Shown here: positions 23,432 through 36,484 of the stretch, one piece after another
Numbering within the stretch: the first letter of the stretch is position 1
Layout of the letters: every line of letters starts with the position of its first letter
Assembly: GCA_022885665.1 (NCBI GenBank)
Contig: JAGQDJ010000164.1
Location: 98,093-162,092 of the forward strand
Reading direction: 5' to 3'
Origin: Triops longicaudatus
Lineage: Eukaryota; Arthropoda; Branchiopoda; Notostraca; Triopsidae
Length of the DNA: 64,000 bases
The notes under the pieces: generated by a model
What the model was told of the DNA's origin: nothing
Database searches by the model: none
Seen by the model: only the letters and a program-made list of their open reading frames with translations
Position numbers and translations under genes: made by a program

Positions 23432-26400
23432 TTATGATTGTGTTTGAGTATCAAAAACCTCGACAATGGCAAAACGGTTAATACTAACAGATTTACGTCT
23501 GGGTACTTGAGGGTGGTTCGTACGACTATTGTTGCTCATAAAGCTAGTTGACGCACTACTCCAATCACTTTCGGCTTCCAAACCAGTCTTTGGATCCATC
23601 CATGTATTAATAACATGCTGCGAGGGTGGCTTTGCCTTCGAATGCTGGGGATGTCGGGGCAAGGACCTGTACTGCATATGATATGTACATGGGTCCTTGT
23701 TATGATGACCAGCACTGGATTTGATCGGTTTGAGCGTGTAGAAATTATACCTGTCCTCCACTGTCGAAGGAGCCGACGTTTCTTCTGTCTCCTTAGCCGA
23801 TACTTCGATTTGGACGGTAGTGTGAGTACTAGCTCCCGTACCTGTACCGGCAGCGGGCGATCCGGGCGATTGATCCCTGAAATCGCTTGGAGGCTTAGGC
23901 AGGGGCGTGGCAAAAGGTAAAATATCGGGATCGTAATTTCCCAGAGGATGTTCTGTAACGCAAGGAGAATGGTGCTGCTCCGAATCTCCTCGTCCAGTAT
24001 TAAAACTGAGAAGTGAAGGAGGCTTCCGCATATACGTATCTTGAAGTGCCATAGTGTTTGAAGCCGAAACATTGATACTTTCGGGAATGGACTCTTGAAT
24101 TAATGTCAGTCTGCTACTTTGCGAACACGAAGTCAGCTGGTCGGGTTGTAAAACTTGAGTTCCACGGCGTACTCGACTTAAGGTACTGTCCCCGCCCTCG
24201 GCAGTACGTTTAGTTCTTAGCGGATTGCGTTTGGCCGAGTGCATCGGTGTATCGAAGGAAGTGTCGAAAGGTAAGAGTTCGTAGTCGTAATCCCGGGCGT
24301 TGATTAAGAGACGGCGCTGGACAATGCCTAGTTTGCGTAATTGCGAACCGAATGTACGCGCGTGAAGGACGATGTATAGCGCTGCGGCTAATTCCGCGTT
24401 GAGAAAAGCAACGACGGCGGCATAGAATGCCCATCCGTAGCGAAACGAGGGACGATTCGGTGAAAAGGCATGGCTTGGGCTGTAAGTAGGAGGATCCCAG
24501 GTATTACTGGCAGTTCGATAGCGTGTGGCGGCCAGTAAGGGCTCGTGGAACTCACCGTGTAACACAGAGACGAAGACTATGAGGCCGCAACCCAATGCCA
24601 GACCTGTTAAATGCATAATGAATATTAGAAAGGGATTAGGACAGATTTTGGAAATTTATTATCAACAGTTCCTAGTTTATATTGTCAAAATTTGAATGCT
24701 GTTCGAGTACACATGACAGGTAAAAAAAAATTACGATTCGTACAGACCGCGTAATACTAATAGGAATAGGTTTTATTAGGTTTCAGGGTTTTTTATTAGT
24801 TGTTTTTTGTGTTAGGTTTTAGGAATAAGTTTTATAGTTTGGGCTCAGTACTAAATGACACATACCTGACAATATATGTAGCGAGCTGCATAGCAAAGCA
24901 CGGTCGACTTTGCAACATGGAGTAGCAAATGCTACGACAATCGACGTTAGTGAAATTATAGCACCCAAGAGTAAAAACGGAGTTGCATACCTGTGTGTGG
25001 GAAAAGGGAAGAAAAGGCACAATAAACAACGTGGTCAGTTGTGTTGGCTGTAAGGATTGATAGTGTACGACGATTTTCAAGTGTATAATCCTGGGAGGGG
25101 CTTTTATTTGCATGAAATTGTCTCCATCTTTGCGTTCCATCGTGAAAAGAGATTAAACCTCTTTTCATCCTCTTTTTAAGATTGTGTTCCACCGTTACGT
25201 GATAGTCTCCTTGGGGAGATTGACATGCGTTTTTCTTTGCACGTGTTTTCTTTGGATGGATGAAAAAGACGAGAAAAAATGGCTTTAAAAGTTACCTTAG
25301 CTTGTTAAGAAATTCAGGCGTGAACTCGATAGCTCCCCCGAGTTGGAGAGTTTCGCTTGTAAGTGGCTTCCACGAAAAGTATCCCAAACTAGTACAGGGC
25401 AATCCGGGTAACACTGGTTGTCCACAAGGCGCAGAAAGAGATGTTCACAGTGAGACGTGCGAAGAGGGAAAAAAGTCAAGATTTTTTTTTGTGTGTGTTA
25501 GTAAGAGCGGAAAAATTGTGAATTGTGGGAGTCGCTTCATGGTTTGCATACAAGTATTTCATTGCCCACCGGGCTCGTGTTTATGACAACTTAAGAAGAT
25601 TCTCCTGATTAGGAAGATGGAGAATCTCACAACATTTTAATGGGTTAAGCTCATTTGCGTTTAATAGGTTGCTGGTAAATTTATGTTGTAGAGCTCCAGT
25701 GGAAGGTTAAGAACGCTTTGCCCTACGAGTCGTCCGATTACGGCTCTTACGTTGTGATTTGTGAATGAGAAAGCGGAAGTAAAAGCTACTGGAATGGAAA
25801 ATGAGTTTATGGTAATAGGAATCGGTTCGCAGTTTGGAGATTCATGTTTGAAGCTGGAATTGTCTATCTATCCTGAATGAAATTTAAGAACGTTAAGGGT
25901 AGGTTTGCTTCAATAGAGTAAAACCTCATTCTATCCTTTTTTTTTAATAATGCTAAGTCTCATTAATGGAATTTACTCAAGAATGTTATATGGTAGTCCC
26001 CTTCAGCCCTAATTTTGCATTTTTTAATTAGAAGGCTTAGATTAGCATGAGATCGAAATGTAGTAATAGGGCCTAATTCTGCACTTCAGTAAGCAACCTT
26101 TTAAAAATGCACGAACGCTAATGCACAAGTGGAAAGTACTAAGGTTTACCTTATAGCCCTGCTTTATACATTCATATTACAATACTGACAGTCAACAAAA
26201 ATCGAAAATATAATGATTGGTTCTGATCTTGGAAGGTTTTCCTGTGTAAAATCAAGTGCACGTGGAATTCCAGTTGTAGCTATTTACTGTTGAAATGAAC
26301 GTATCTTACTTTATTATTATTATGTTGAAGACTATGTTCATAAACAGTGCAATTTTAAAAAAATGCGATTGCGTTTTCTTTTGATAAACTGCAAAAAGTT

Positions 26401-29400
26401 TAGTGACTCCGATCATCATTTTTTGCCATTAAAACAAGGACAGACTCTAAAATGAGAAAAAGCGAAAGCTTTTCTGTTCAAGTAAGTCAAGGACTTTTAA
26501 AGAGGACTTCTTTTGCCCTTTTAATCTCATTCCAAGTCTCATATCAACCGCAAACTGAAACAATGGCCCATTATATAGCCTTTTAACTCGAGCATCTTTG
26601 CAGCTTGTTTGAGCAAAATCGTAATAAATCTTATAGTTTTTATCCTCCATCCCCTTCTACTTTAAGAAAACTTAGCTACAAAGAAAAAATTTCTTGTGCA
26701 GATTTTTCTCCCCCATTACGTTGTCCAAACAGTGCCGCTCTGAAAAAAAGGAAAATCAAACAAGCCTTTCTTCGATACAAGATTATAGGAACCGCGTCTC
26801 TTTTTTTTCTACATTTACTTTTGTAGTGTTAAACGTAATATCCGTTCGCTTTTTTCATCTGTGTTTTTTGGAAAGAACGGTCTCTACGCCAAGACAGTAG
26901 AAAGATGCCGCAATCCTAGCTCTTAGGTATTTTTTCTCTTTTTCGTCTCCTTTTTTGCAGACGTTTTCCGTTTCAGTTATATTTTGCCTCTGTTTCCTCT
27001 ATATTGAGTTCTAGCGACGAAAGAAAAAAGATTTATTCCTTAATGTTTCTTAAGAGGCGCCCCTGCAATGAAATTGCACCCAGCACGTGCTTCTTTGACG
27101 AATGAGCTCCAATCAAGCGACTTTTTTTTAGGCTCTCTTCATATATGACCCTGCTGTGCCCCTTGCAGATATATGAGTATGAATAAAACTCTTGGAACGT
27201 ATAAAGAAGTCTTGTAAGCAAGTCAACTGATACTTCGTCGACAAATTGGAGGTAAAGCCATACCTCCAAACATTATTTCACAAGTTTAATACTTTGGAAC
27301 AGATTAATTCTTTGTCTGGTTGTAAAAATTGCATACTTCGTTCGTTAAGGTTAAATTTTGTTAAGGTTGTATTTGTACAAGCCATACAAAGTCTAGTTTT
27401 ATTTCTACTGTTTTTCTCGCTTTCTTCACATTATTATTGATCTATTGTGTATGCCTTTATTTGTTGATTGTTTGGTAGTTTCAAAAGGTTGGTAGATTCG
27501 AAACGCAAATAGTGTCAACTTTATTTCAATCTGCATGAATAGTACAATAAAACTCGGGTTTTGCAGAACAAAAATGGAACAGTGGGTGTCCGGCAAACCC
27601 GATTTTTCGATACTTTCGATCAATGGATGCCCGATGGCATTCTTCCTTCCAAGCAACTCCTCATATTGGACATTCGGAGCACCTGACGACCTGCAGAGTC
27701 TGCCCGTTGGTGAAATGTCCATGAAACTGAGCCTCTATTGTATCACATATTGTTGGCATACTCCCCAAACAAAGATATCTTTTTTGGTTTTGCTATTTTT
27801 ACGTTCGGTGCTATTTCCGATACTAAAATATTGCTTTTTGCAATAACGAGTCAAGCAATTTCCTGAATAGTGTTACTCAGCGTGATCTTATCATGCAAAA
27901 CAAAGGCGTACCGTTGTACGCTGTAGTAATCATGGCTAATTAATAATGCATAAGAGAACGTATTATGCCGAGTAATGCCGAGCGCAATTCGTATCCGACT
28001 TTTATCTTAATTGCCAAAAGTACATTTATTTGAAAAACATTGGTACCATTGTAGCTGAGTAAAATATCTTTGTTTTTGTAGAATTTTCTATGTTTAGGAT
28101 GTATTCTTCGCGCCTTTTTCAAAGGCCTTTTATTTTCTTTATTGTAACACAATTTTCCCGAAACGCAAAAGAAAAGCATAAGGAAGGAAGTAAGAGGATA
28201 AAAGAAAGTGTGGGAGAATATGAACATTATCGGCTAGGGACTTGGTTGATGCCATCTAATCAAGTCAGCAACGGGTCTACCTAAATCCTCCAAGGCTTTA
28301 CAAAGAGATCAATGCTTTTTAGAGGAAGATCCAGCATACTGATCTTAAAAAGTCTTTAATATCAGAGAGGCAGAAACTAGTCCCTTTTTTCTTCTCTCTT
28401 TGAAGACAGAGTTGTTAGAAGTATGAGTTTCATACAGCGATATTGTGCCGTACTTCGGATCTCGTTTGCACCAAAACATATGAGAAAAGGAGGTGGGATA
28501 TTAATGTACTACATTACAGGTGCTAAATGTGAAACAAGCGGTTGCTTCAAATCAAGGAGAGTTATATTGTAAAGGTATGTAGCGCTGTCATGTAATTTAC
28601 ACGGCTTCGATAGCTCGTAACCTAGTCACCTGGAGCCCATAGGTGCGTGGTTACGAAACAAACAACCAGAGCGTTGACCACGATACGATACTTCGACTGT
28701 TTCCTCGCAGGAAGCGTGTAGGCCTTGCTCATGCATCGTACATATCTCTAGTAATTTAAAAGTAATTAAGAAAAGGGTGACATTTCAGTACCCCTCCAGA
28801 GCAATCAAAGTTGTGATAAGTGTATTAGGGACGTGATAGCCGCTCTGGAAGTGAAGCCCTTAAGTTCAACGTATCCACCCTTTACCGTCGACGAATTACA
28901 GAGAGAAATTTCGCAGCGGTTCGGTGAAACACCGCTGCATGTATTCAAGATATTTCTGAATATATACCTAATTTATAACATCTTAACTTTCTCTTGTCTT
29001 TTTTTTTTTAAATTGATAATAAAATGTTTGTGTGTGTTTTATTATTAAATTCCGATCTTCGGCGAGAAAGGTTAAATACTCTGGGTAGATATTATAGGAC
29101 AGCATTCATAATGCACAAAACTTGATCTGCAAAACGGTTTAATTCCAGCCGATCATGATGCATGTTGAATGGTCAGTTCCTAGCATGTGTGACGTTCTAT
29201 CATCACGGAGCTTACAAAAGAGTGTATACATGGCGTCTCAACAAAGTGGGTAGATGCCATGGATGGAGTACTGTGTTACGGTAGAAAACGTCGACTACCC
29301 TGAACGGTACGAAAGTTGGCAATCACCGGGCGTGTCGGAATCCCGACGTGCATGGTAATATCGGGCCGGTTTTACCTGCTGAACCAGGCCCGTAAAGGGG

Positions 29401-32400
29401 GCTAAGGGTTCAGCCCAAATTTTTTACTCTAGAATAGTGAACATAGTTGAACAGCAAATGTAGAAAATGCATATTGCAACGCCCTCAAAAAATAACCTGG
29501 CTACGGTACTGCGCTTAACTATTAATGTATATAACTTCATTAATAAAGGAAGACAAATGAGTCTGAAGTTAGTTGCGATGACATTTAAGTCGTAATGAAA
29601 ATAAATGCGAATTTAATTTTGTTTGTTACTTAAAAGTATTCCTAAATAATATAGTGTAATTCTGCGTTTGCGTGCTATAGGATACTGTACACAGTACTTG
29701 TGCATTGTATAGTACTTTCCATAAAAATCGACCCGAGCAAACGCGCCCTGTATGTACAGCACGCCACTGTTGCTCGGGCTGCGGGTCAGAAGCGTTCGAA
29801 AGAACTTGGTGTCAGACGCACTCGGGCATAAGTCCATAGATTAGGCATAGACAAGTTCCTTTGGGTCGATTTGTTTGCAAAGTAGGTCTACTGTTGCAGC
29901 GAGTTGGATAGATTGAGCCATCTGGCTGGATCTAGCACGCGGATTGTAGGTTGCGACCACTGCTACATAGAAATGTTGAAGCTTATCAAGTCCAGGTGGG
30001 GTCGCACATGCAGATCAAGGGAATTGTAAACATAGAACGTACCTTCTTGCTTATAACAGTGATAAAACGTTGAATAATTTCTGGAACCTGCACGGTGTCA
30101 AGAAGTCGAATTGCTGTAAAAACATCCCGTCTAAACATCTTCCTCGCCTCCCGTCAACGACCATTAAGGGAGTCTCACGTTAGTTAATCTCTCCTGTCAT
30201 TGGCAAGTGAAGGGGAAGGAGAAAAGGTTTCTCTTTCACAGTCGGTTCTATCGCCTCACTGTTCTGTTATCAGCACAGAATTTTATTACCAGTACAGTAC
30301 TACTATCTTCTCTCTCCCTCATCCTTTCTTCTCTACTGTTTCTTTTTGGGCCGGTTGGTACTTTATCCGTCTCTATTAACCACGGCCGTATTCCTCGACT
30401 GACACTAGCGATCCGTTTGTAAATTAATTAGCTAACTTTCAGTAATAGACTTGCAACCTCACCGACCCAGACTCACATTACAACAGCCTTTCTGGACTTT
30501 CCAGATGAGACATAAAAGAAAATTGGGTTGGCGAATCATGTGGAAGAGATCGACTGACATGTAGCGTTCCATCACCGCTGCTAATAGTGAAATTTGCGCG
30601 AATACCTCAACTAAAATATCTCTAATACTTTCGACTCATGGACACGTGAGTTGAAACAGTGAGAACTATTAATTTCATTAATAATTTAATGGACGAATAT
30701 CGGTCGAAGGTTTTAATTTTTTCTTTCATTAATGGTATAGATCATCAATAGTAATCAATAGGTAATGACTGTTAACAGTTCATGATACTTATAAAAGGTA
30801 TTTTTTTTTTCATTGGGTATAGATGTCAAAGCAAGACATAATTCAAAGTGCAAATTTATTAATAATTTTCCCATAAAGTAGGAAGGTTGGGGAGATTTTG
30901 CTTCAGAGCAATAAAAAGTCAACCATTTCTAGTTTCTCGCTTCACTGAAAGCCAAACTATGAAAATGCTGAATTAGGAGAACCGGAGCGTTTATTACGAA
31001 ATATGACAAGTTTCTTTCTCCCCTGTCTGTTGGTGACAGGCTTTAGGCAAAGTATTTTACTTTCTTTTCGACACCCTGCGTTGTGACAGCAAAAATAAGA
31101 ATTCGCTGAGATTTGAATGAAAATTCTCGAAAAATGGCTACCAACATCTGTTGCTTGTCATTCAATCTACTACTATGAGAGTGATATATGCTACTTTTTG
31201 TCTCTTTCACTCCTTCCGCTCCAGTTCTGCCTACAGTATCATGCATCTATCGGTAGTTTATACCGGTCTTTTTCTCTTTATTTTTGGTTTCGTGTTTATA
31301 CTAGCATGGCATTTATCTTATTTTTTTTTGCAAGCAAACATTTTTTCTTGTTGTTTGTAAAAGAAATGTCAGTTGAGCGAAACATGAAAGAGGCAAAGAA
31401 GAAAAAAAAAGAGACCGTCAGCACACTTCGATTCTGTCACAAATCAAAACTTGGCTTGGAGGAACTCCAAGGCAGTGTAGTGTTAACTTGAGCTACATTA
31501 TTGAACGCAATTCTTCAGGGTGACTGCGGGAAAGCGAAGGAGGCGATGCCGGAAGTTGGGAGCAAAATGAAGGAGGTGAAGAGGAGGGTGAAGCATACCA
31601 GCGAATGTAAATGGCCTGACGTGGATTAATTTTACGCAAGGAGAAAGAACCGTGGCAGGATGTTGTATGGAAAGTCAAGCTATTCGTAATTTGTTCACCA
31701 TGCCCGTGCACTTCCACCCACGTGAGCTATCTTAGCATGTCTGTGGAGGACGTGAAAGATTTGTAGGCCGTCCAATGTATTATATCCCAGGATTTTCGGC
31801 CGACCGGTAAAAGTTTAGTGTGATTGTGAAAGGGCGAGCAGAATGCGAAGTTCGAAATAGGGTCACTTTTCTGATATATCCTTCGATTGACCCTTCGAGT
31901 GACCCTTCGATACCTAGTTTTCTCCTCTTATACTTAATATAATTTTTGTCACCGACAAAATGGAGACAAGCGATAGAATTAAAGACGAGTCGATTGATCG
32001 TTAGGAAACCTTACCAGGAAACATAGGACTTATGCCAAATCTAAGTTTCTTACTTTCACCGCGCGGAACGCCACTTGCGCGCTCTCTAAGTTAGGCCCCT
32101 GTTTATTTACACCGGCATATCATTCTCAAGTGCTTATTAGACAACGTTTGAAATGCCGGGTTGTGTAACAAATAAAAGACCAATAAGTTAAAAAAGAACG
32201 AGCAAAAGTGAAGTGAAGAAAATACTATATAGACTTCAAAAGTTACTAAGTTTTTGGAAAAAATTGGCAACGGATTATAAATATCTGTAGCTAGAAACTG
32301 GAAGATATTTATAGCAAGAAGGTCCTGTTCATCGTATAAGCCTTAAATTTTTTTTGCGCTGTTGGATTTCTAAGACCATGAGCATTTGATTCTTCATTTC

Positions 32401-35400
32401 AAGAACGAAGGTTTTGAAAAGCTTAAGAAAGGTGTTAAAGACCCGAAAAGAAACATTTTGTCTCTTATGTTACATTGCAGGCCTTCAACGAGCACTGAGG
32501 AAAGAAGAAAATATAATATCTTAATAGCAGTACAATACTTTCACGTGCAGACCACTCACAGATGTAAATAAAAAGGGCCTTGCTTGGAAAGCCCAGCAGT
32601 GGCGCTCCGTGCGATAAAAGTAATAAACTGGTTCGGCATACGCCCTGTTTTTCTGTAGTTTTATCCAGTGTCTGTGGTTTACCAGATGGGCTCCATCTTA
32701 CTTTGCCCTGGCTTATTCATTAACTTTCTTTCGTGTACGATAATACAATGGACGTCAGACAACGTCTTGGCATAACACTGCTCCGCCACCCTGTTCGAAC
32801 AGTCCCTAAGGCGGCAACTTGAGGTGGTACGGCCCTACTGTAAGACTAATACAAGTGATTTCTATCACTAATCGGTAACTTGTAGCGAATTCAGTAGGGA
32901 GAGCCCGTGCGAGCTGAGTTTTTCAAGCACTGTCACTCTATGTGTTTGGAAAGGAAATTTTTCTCAGCTTTTGAAACACATTGAATCGCTGTTTTTGAAA
33001 AAAGTGCGCACTGACTCTTCCAACTGAATTTGCTATTATTGTCACTACTCTTAACCGTTATCAGTTCTCTTTATACATATAGTCTAAACCTATTGAAGGA
33101 TTATTGACGAGGCTAAATCTTTCGGGAACAAGGCGAGTCTGAGATCGAGACCGACTGAAAATAATCGAGACCGGTCGTCAGATCACGATTACTATCCAGG
33201 ATAGTAAAGGGAATTTCACGAACTGTTAGAAAGTTTTTAAAATACGGCCGAGCTCAAATTTCTGAGAATACTAAGATGGAAACAGATTGCATTTCACAGA
33301 GTAGCAGCCCACGTATCGCGCTTCTCAGACCAAAATCTAGCCTTGATAAAGGAACGACTGCAAATGAAAAAAAAAAACATGAAAATAGTTTTAAAAGATA
33401 TTTAATGACAGTTGAAACTGAATAAAATTGCTAAAATATTTTTGAACTTTATTTACGCAGCTAAATAATAAATAGTTTTAAGACAATTTTTTAAATATAT
33501 TTTTGAGAAAACATTTTGATGGGTTGAGAATTTCAAGATTTGTGCATAAATTTGCCTTACTATTCATCTAAAACCCGTTACGAAACATCTTTGAAACATA
33601 TGGGGTGGGAACTAATTAGTAAGGGACCAGATTTCAGTATGGAAACTTTTAGTCCTGGGCGTAATGCTTTGACTTCGACCAAAATAAAGCTTGTTCGAGT
33701 GTGTGAGAATGGATTTTGATTTGCTCTTCCGTTTTTCTAGCCCATTCTTGCTCTCGTCCGTTGCTTCGGCTGATATTTTTAACATTATAACGGTATCAAC
33801 TGGTTCTAAGCAACAATCAGAAGAGTAAAGAAAGATATTTCCGCTGATGCTTCACCTTTCCGTAATTACCCATCAACAGTGCCCTTGACTGCACACTAGT
33901 TTCCTATAGAAGTTGCGGTCGCCAAGGATGACTCGTTCAACTCTATATTTTTCTGTTTGTATCACATCTTTTCTAAAAGCACATCCACAGAAGGTCCGTC
34001 GTACCGTACATATTGAACGCAATCTTGTTCGCCAGATTATTTTTTATTACGTCAGGCGTGTATCTAATCTGTCCCAGTTTTTTTTTTCATCTGATCAAAT
34101 AACACGTAAAATGATGAAAGACGTTACAGCATAAATCGAGCATTTTCTACCTTCATTTTCGTCAGATTCTGCAGCTTCCGCAAAGATTTTGGCTGGTCTC
34201 CTACATAGATACTCTCCTCTGATTGAAACAAACATTATTCATCGATTACTCCTTCTTTAATTCTCTGAAAATATCTCAATTTCTGGCGAGACCTAAGATA
34301 ATCAATATATTTCTTTCTAGCTTCTCAAAGCCGAAGAAATAACCCTGGAAGGCGAAAGTGTGGTGAGGACCAAATCCCAAGGAGAACAGAGAAAAGAAGT
34401 TGGATCAATCGTCAAAGAATCTTCAGCTGGTTGTTCTTTTCTTGCTTTCCTTTCGCTAAAAAGTATTCCCTTTTCTCTCGAAGAAGAGCATTGGGATATA
34501 TCTTCAGCTCGGCGTTTTTACGAGCTCATATGAGGTTGACCCCTTTCTTAGGGAAAGGGAGGGTTATATTGTCCACTTGTGCACCCTTCTTTGGCCGTCA
34601 ATCCTCGCGGGGACCCTGGTGGTCCCTTTTCGTGGACGGAAAGCTTAACCAAAATGTAGGCGTGGGGAGGACACTCCTCTCCTCTGGCTCCCTCCTTCTT
34701 AGGTCCTTTCGGAGACAGAAAGGCTGGCCCTTAAAGTACCGACCCGCATCATTATTATCGTAGCTGCCTGTGGACCAGCATGTAATCTTCCTAGAGGGAG
34801 AAGTCAAAGCCTCACCCCTTTCCGCCACCCTCTGTCGGTATTGTCCGGCGAAAAAGGTCCATACTTTACCGTTTTGTGGGAAGGGATGATGAGGCTTAAA
34901 CGGCAGGCTTTTTTTATTTTATTTTTAATGCGTTATGTACAGTGCGCCAGGCTATGGTATTTTTCCTGCCCTCAATTTTTCATTGTTGCCAGAAGTTGGG
35001 TCATAAAATACGTGAAATTGCGTGGTTAGTGGAAGATATTCTTTTCTTTTTTGGGGAAAAGAGTTTACAAATTGGCCTTCTTTATGCCAGAGATGCTGAT
35101 AGGGATACAGAGGGCAAATGTTCGTCGTAAGCAGTTCGGCAGAAACAGTGCAGTTCTGGGACAGGTTATTATAAATAAGCCAGGCCCTCGAGAACGCTCA
35201 TTTCTTATGTATTTTTCTCTTTCGTCCTGGCGCACAGTTGCGATATATTCCTTTTTCCGTATTGGTCAAATCTAATTAATGTATATTAGACTTTATGACA
35301 TCAGTGTCTATAGGGTCTTAATCTATTTATTTATGAATTCATAGAAAAGTACATTTCCTAACTGTCGCGTGTTTAGAAAGAATATCATGTTGTCAAGCAA

Positions 35401-36484
35401 ATTAGGTAATTAATGGCGAAAGTGAGTGAGATTTCTTACCAAAATTGGGCTGGAGATTGCCGTGCAAGTAGACTGGGCAAGTTCGCCAAAGTCCCGTCTT
35501 GAAAAAGACGGTAACATATGAGCGACGTGTACGAGGCCAATCCTCTGGGGAGGCTTGCATTCGCTGGAACTGGTACTGGCTGCTGTGGTCTGCGTTCTCC
35601 ACGCTTTGTTCCGCACCGGTGTCATCGTCGAGGTAAATGTAACGATAGTCGGTCATGTCTTCATCCTCATCATCGAGGGAATGAGACGGCGCATCAAAAG
35701 TGGTTGTTGAACGAAGAGGATCTTGATAGGTCACGGAGCCAGCCAGCGAGTCTTGAGCAGTTCCAGTCGTAGTCAGGTTTTTACGACGTATTTCTGCTGG
35801 AGTCCTTCCGTTGACACGCTTGTTACCAGCAAAGGTTGCCAGATCATCCGTTGGCTCCAGTTCTGCCGTCTTGCCGCTGATGGCGTAGCGATAAGACACG
35901 ATGTCACTTACGTTGCTCACGAGCCGACGGGATGAAGAAGGAGGAGGCGGAGCACTGGAATTACGAGACAAGAACCAGTCCATCCAACTCTCCTCTTCTC
36001 CTCGGGCACTATCAGCACTCGCGTTACCACCAGTCGTCCTCTTTGCTTCATTTGCTGTCGAGGAGGAGGAAGAAGAAAAATCATCTTTGGGGGGCACTTG
36101 GTCGCTAGAAAGAGTCGTGTCAGAACTAGCGAAACCTAACGGCGTGGAAGACTTAGATTTCGGATGGGTCCGCTCGGGATTATTCCCAGCCGCGAAACCC
36201 GTATATCCGGTGGCCACGAAAGGGCTGAGATCTTGCGGACTTGAAAGCCACAGGGGTTCCCATGTGTCCACCCAGGCGGTGGCGGCCAGGGCGCAAATGG
36301 TGGCTGTTAGAGCGCACATGCCTGCCACGCCGGCCCCGCAAGCCAAAAAACGCTCCAGGCCTCCGCCTCGTCCGGCTCGTTCCTGCAGGGCAAAGAGCGA
36401 AGTGCTGTTTTGGGTACCACCCCAGGGCATTTTCGATTCTTCAGGCCCCGTGGAGTTCTCTATTGAGCTCGTCGGACGCAGCAT
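23432..36484 (-). CDS. Stargazin/CACNG (TARP)-like four-pass membrane protein
   Basis: Claudin-fold proteins of the CACNG family act as AMPA-receptor auxiliary subunits or calcium-channel gamma subunits in the plasma membrane. Exons: 36484-35440, 25413-25296, 24990-24866, 24603-23432; 2460 nt, 819 aa, phases consistent. TM1 is about 46-70; the signature GLWRTC is at 331-336; a conserved second Cys is in LPGLPCTSLGYF (350-361); TM2 is about 391-411, TM3 about 419-444 and TM4 about 485-510, starting RYGWAFY as in TARPs (YGWSFY). The cytosolic tail is about 310 residues, Ser/Pro-rich, with a basic RRKSVSINR near the end. It lacks the -TTPV PDZ ligand of vertebrate type I TARPs and ends TQS. The first extracellular loop before GLWRTC is about 260 residues, roughly five times the usual size, Ser/Thr/Asp-rich and probably disordered. 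Intron 1 spans 10 kb. The frame is open upstream of 36484, so the start may be earlier. Confidence 0.85.
27426..27722 (-). other. Unassigned 98-codon open frame
   Basis: This ORF starts MDISPTGRLCRSSG and shows no family I recognise. The opposite strand also reads open for about 40 codons after a TTTTGCAG acceptor-like site (FDTFDQWMPDGILPSKQL). Either strand could be the relic of a mobile-element protein. I would not call it a gene. Confidence 0.15.
28520..28940 (+). CDS. Candidate nested gene fragment, weak resemblance to RNase T2
   Basis: Two segments with good splice borders fit together in phase: 28520-28574 (after ATTACAG, before GTATGT) and 28789-28940 (after TTTCAG, before GTATTC). 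The second encodes DVIAALEVKP, then FTVDELQREISQRFGETPL, which by eye resembles the stretch of RNase T2 enzymes that precedes a late Cys (a KP.S..Y..........FG.TP pattern). The catalytic HGLWP and KHGTC motifs are not visible nearby, so this is at best an incomplete gene, a decayed copy, or chance. It lies inside the first intron of the stargazin-like gene on the opposite strand. Confidence 0.25.
29385..29515. repeat. Possible diverged copy of the dispersed repeat family
   Basis: The segment begins with GGGGGCTAAGGGTTCAGCCC and ends with CTGGCTACGGTACTG, resembling the CTGGGTACGGCCTTG end of the copies at 37819 and 59684. The match is weak and rests on short words. Confidence 0.25.
31874..31912 (+). 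repeat. Short tandem repeat TTCGANTGACCC
   Basis: A 12-bp unit is repeated about 2.7 times in the intron of the stargazin-like gene. No function is suggested. Confidence 0.5.

Larger units (their letters stand above)
25414..35439 (-). other. First intron of the stargazin-like gene, 10 kb
   Basis: The intron separates the exon for TM1 plus the long extracellular loop from the remaining three exons. It is mostly AT-rich non-coding sequence. It contains a nested + strand exon candidate pair (28520-28940), a possible old copy of a dispersed repeat (about 29385-29515), a small open frame around 27426-27722 and a short tandem repeat near 31880-31915. No other recognisable gene was found on either strand. 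Confidence 0.7.

Noticed and set aside
23615..24072. Long alternative frames on both strands within the last stargazin-like exon
   Set aside because: They are shadows of the 390-codon exon, which carries TM3, TM4 and consistent splice phase.
34431..34828. Open frames on both strands in a GC-richer patch of the large intron
   Set aside because: No domain, no splice partners; higher GC alone removes stop codons.
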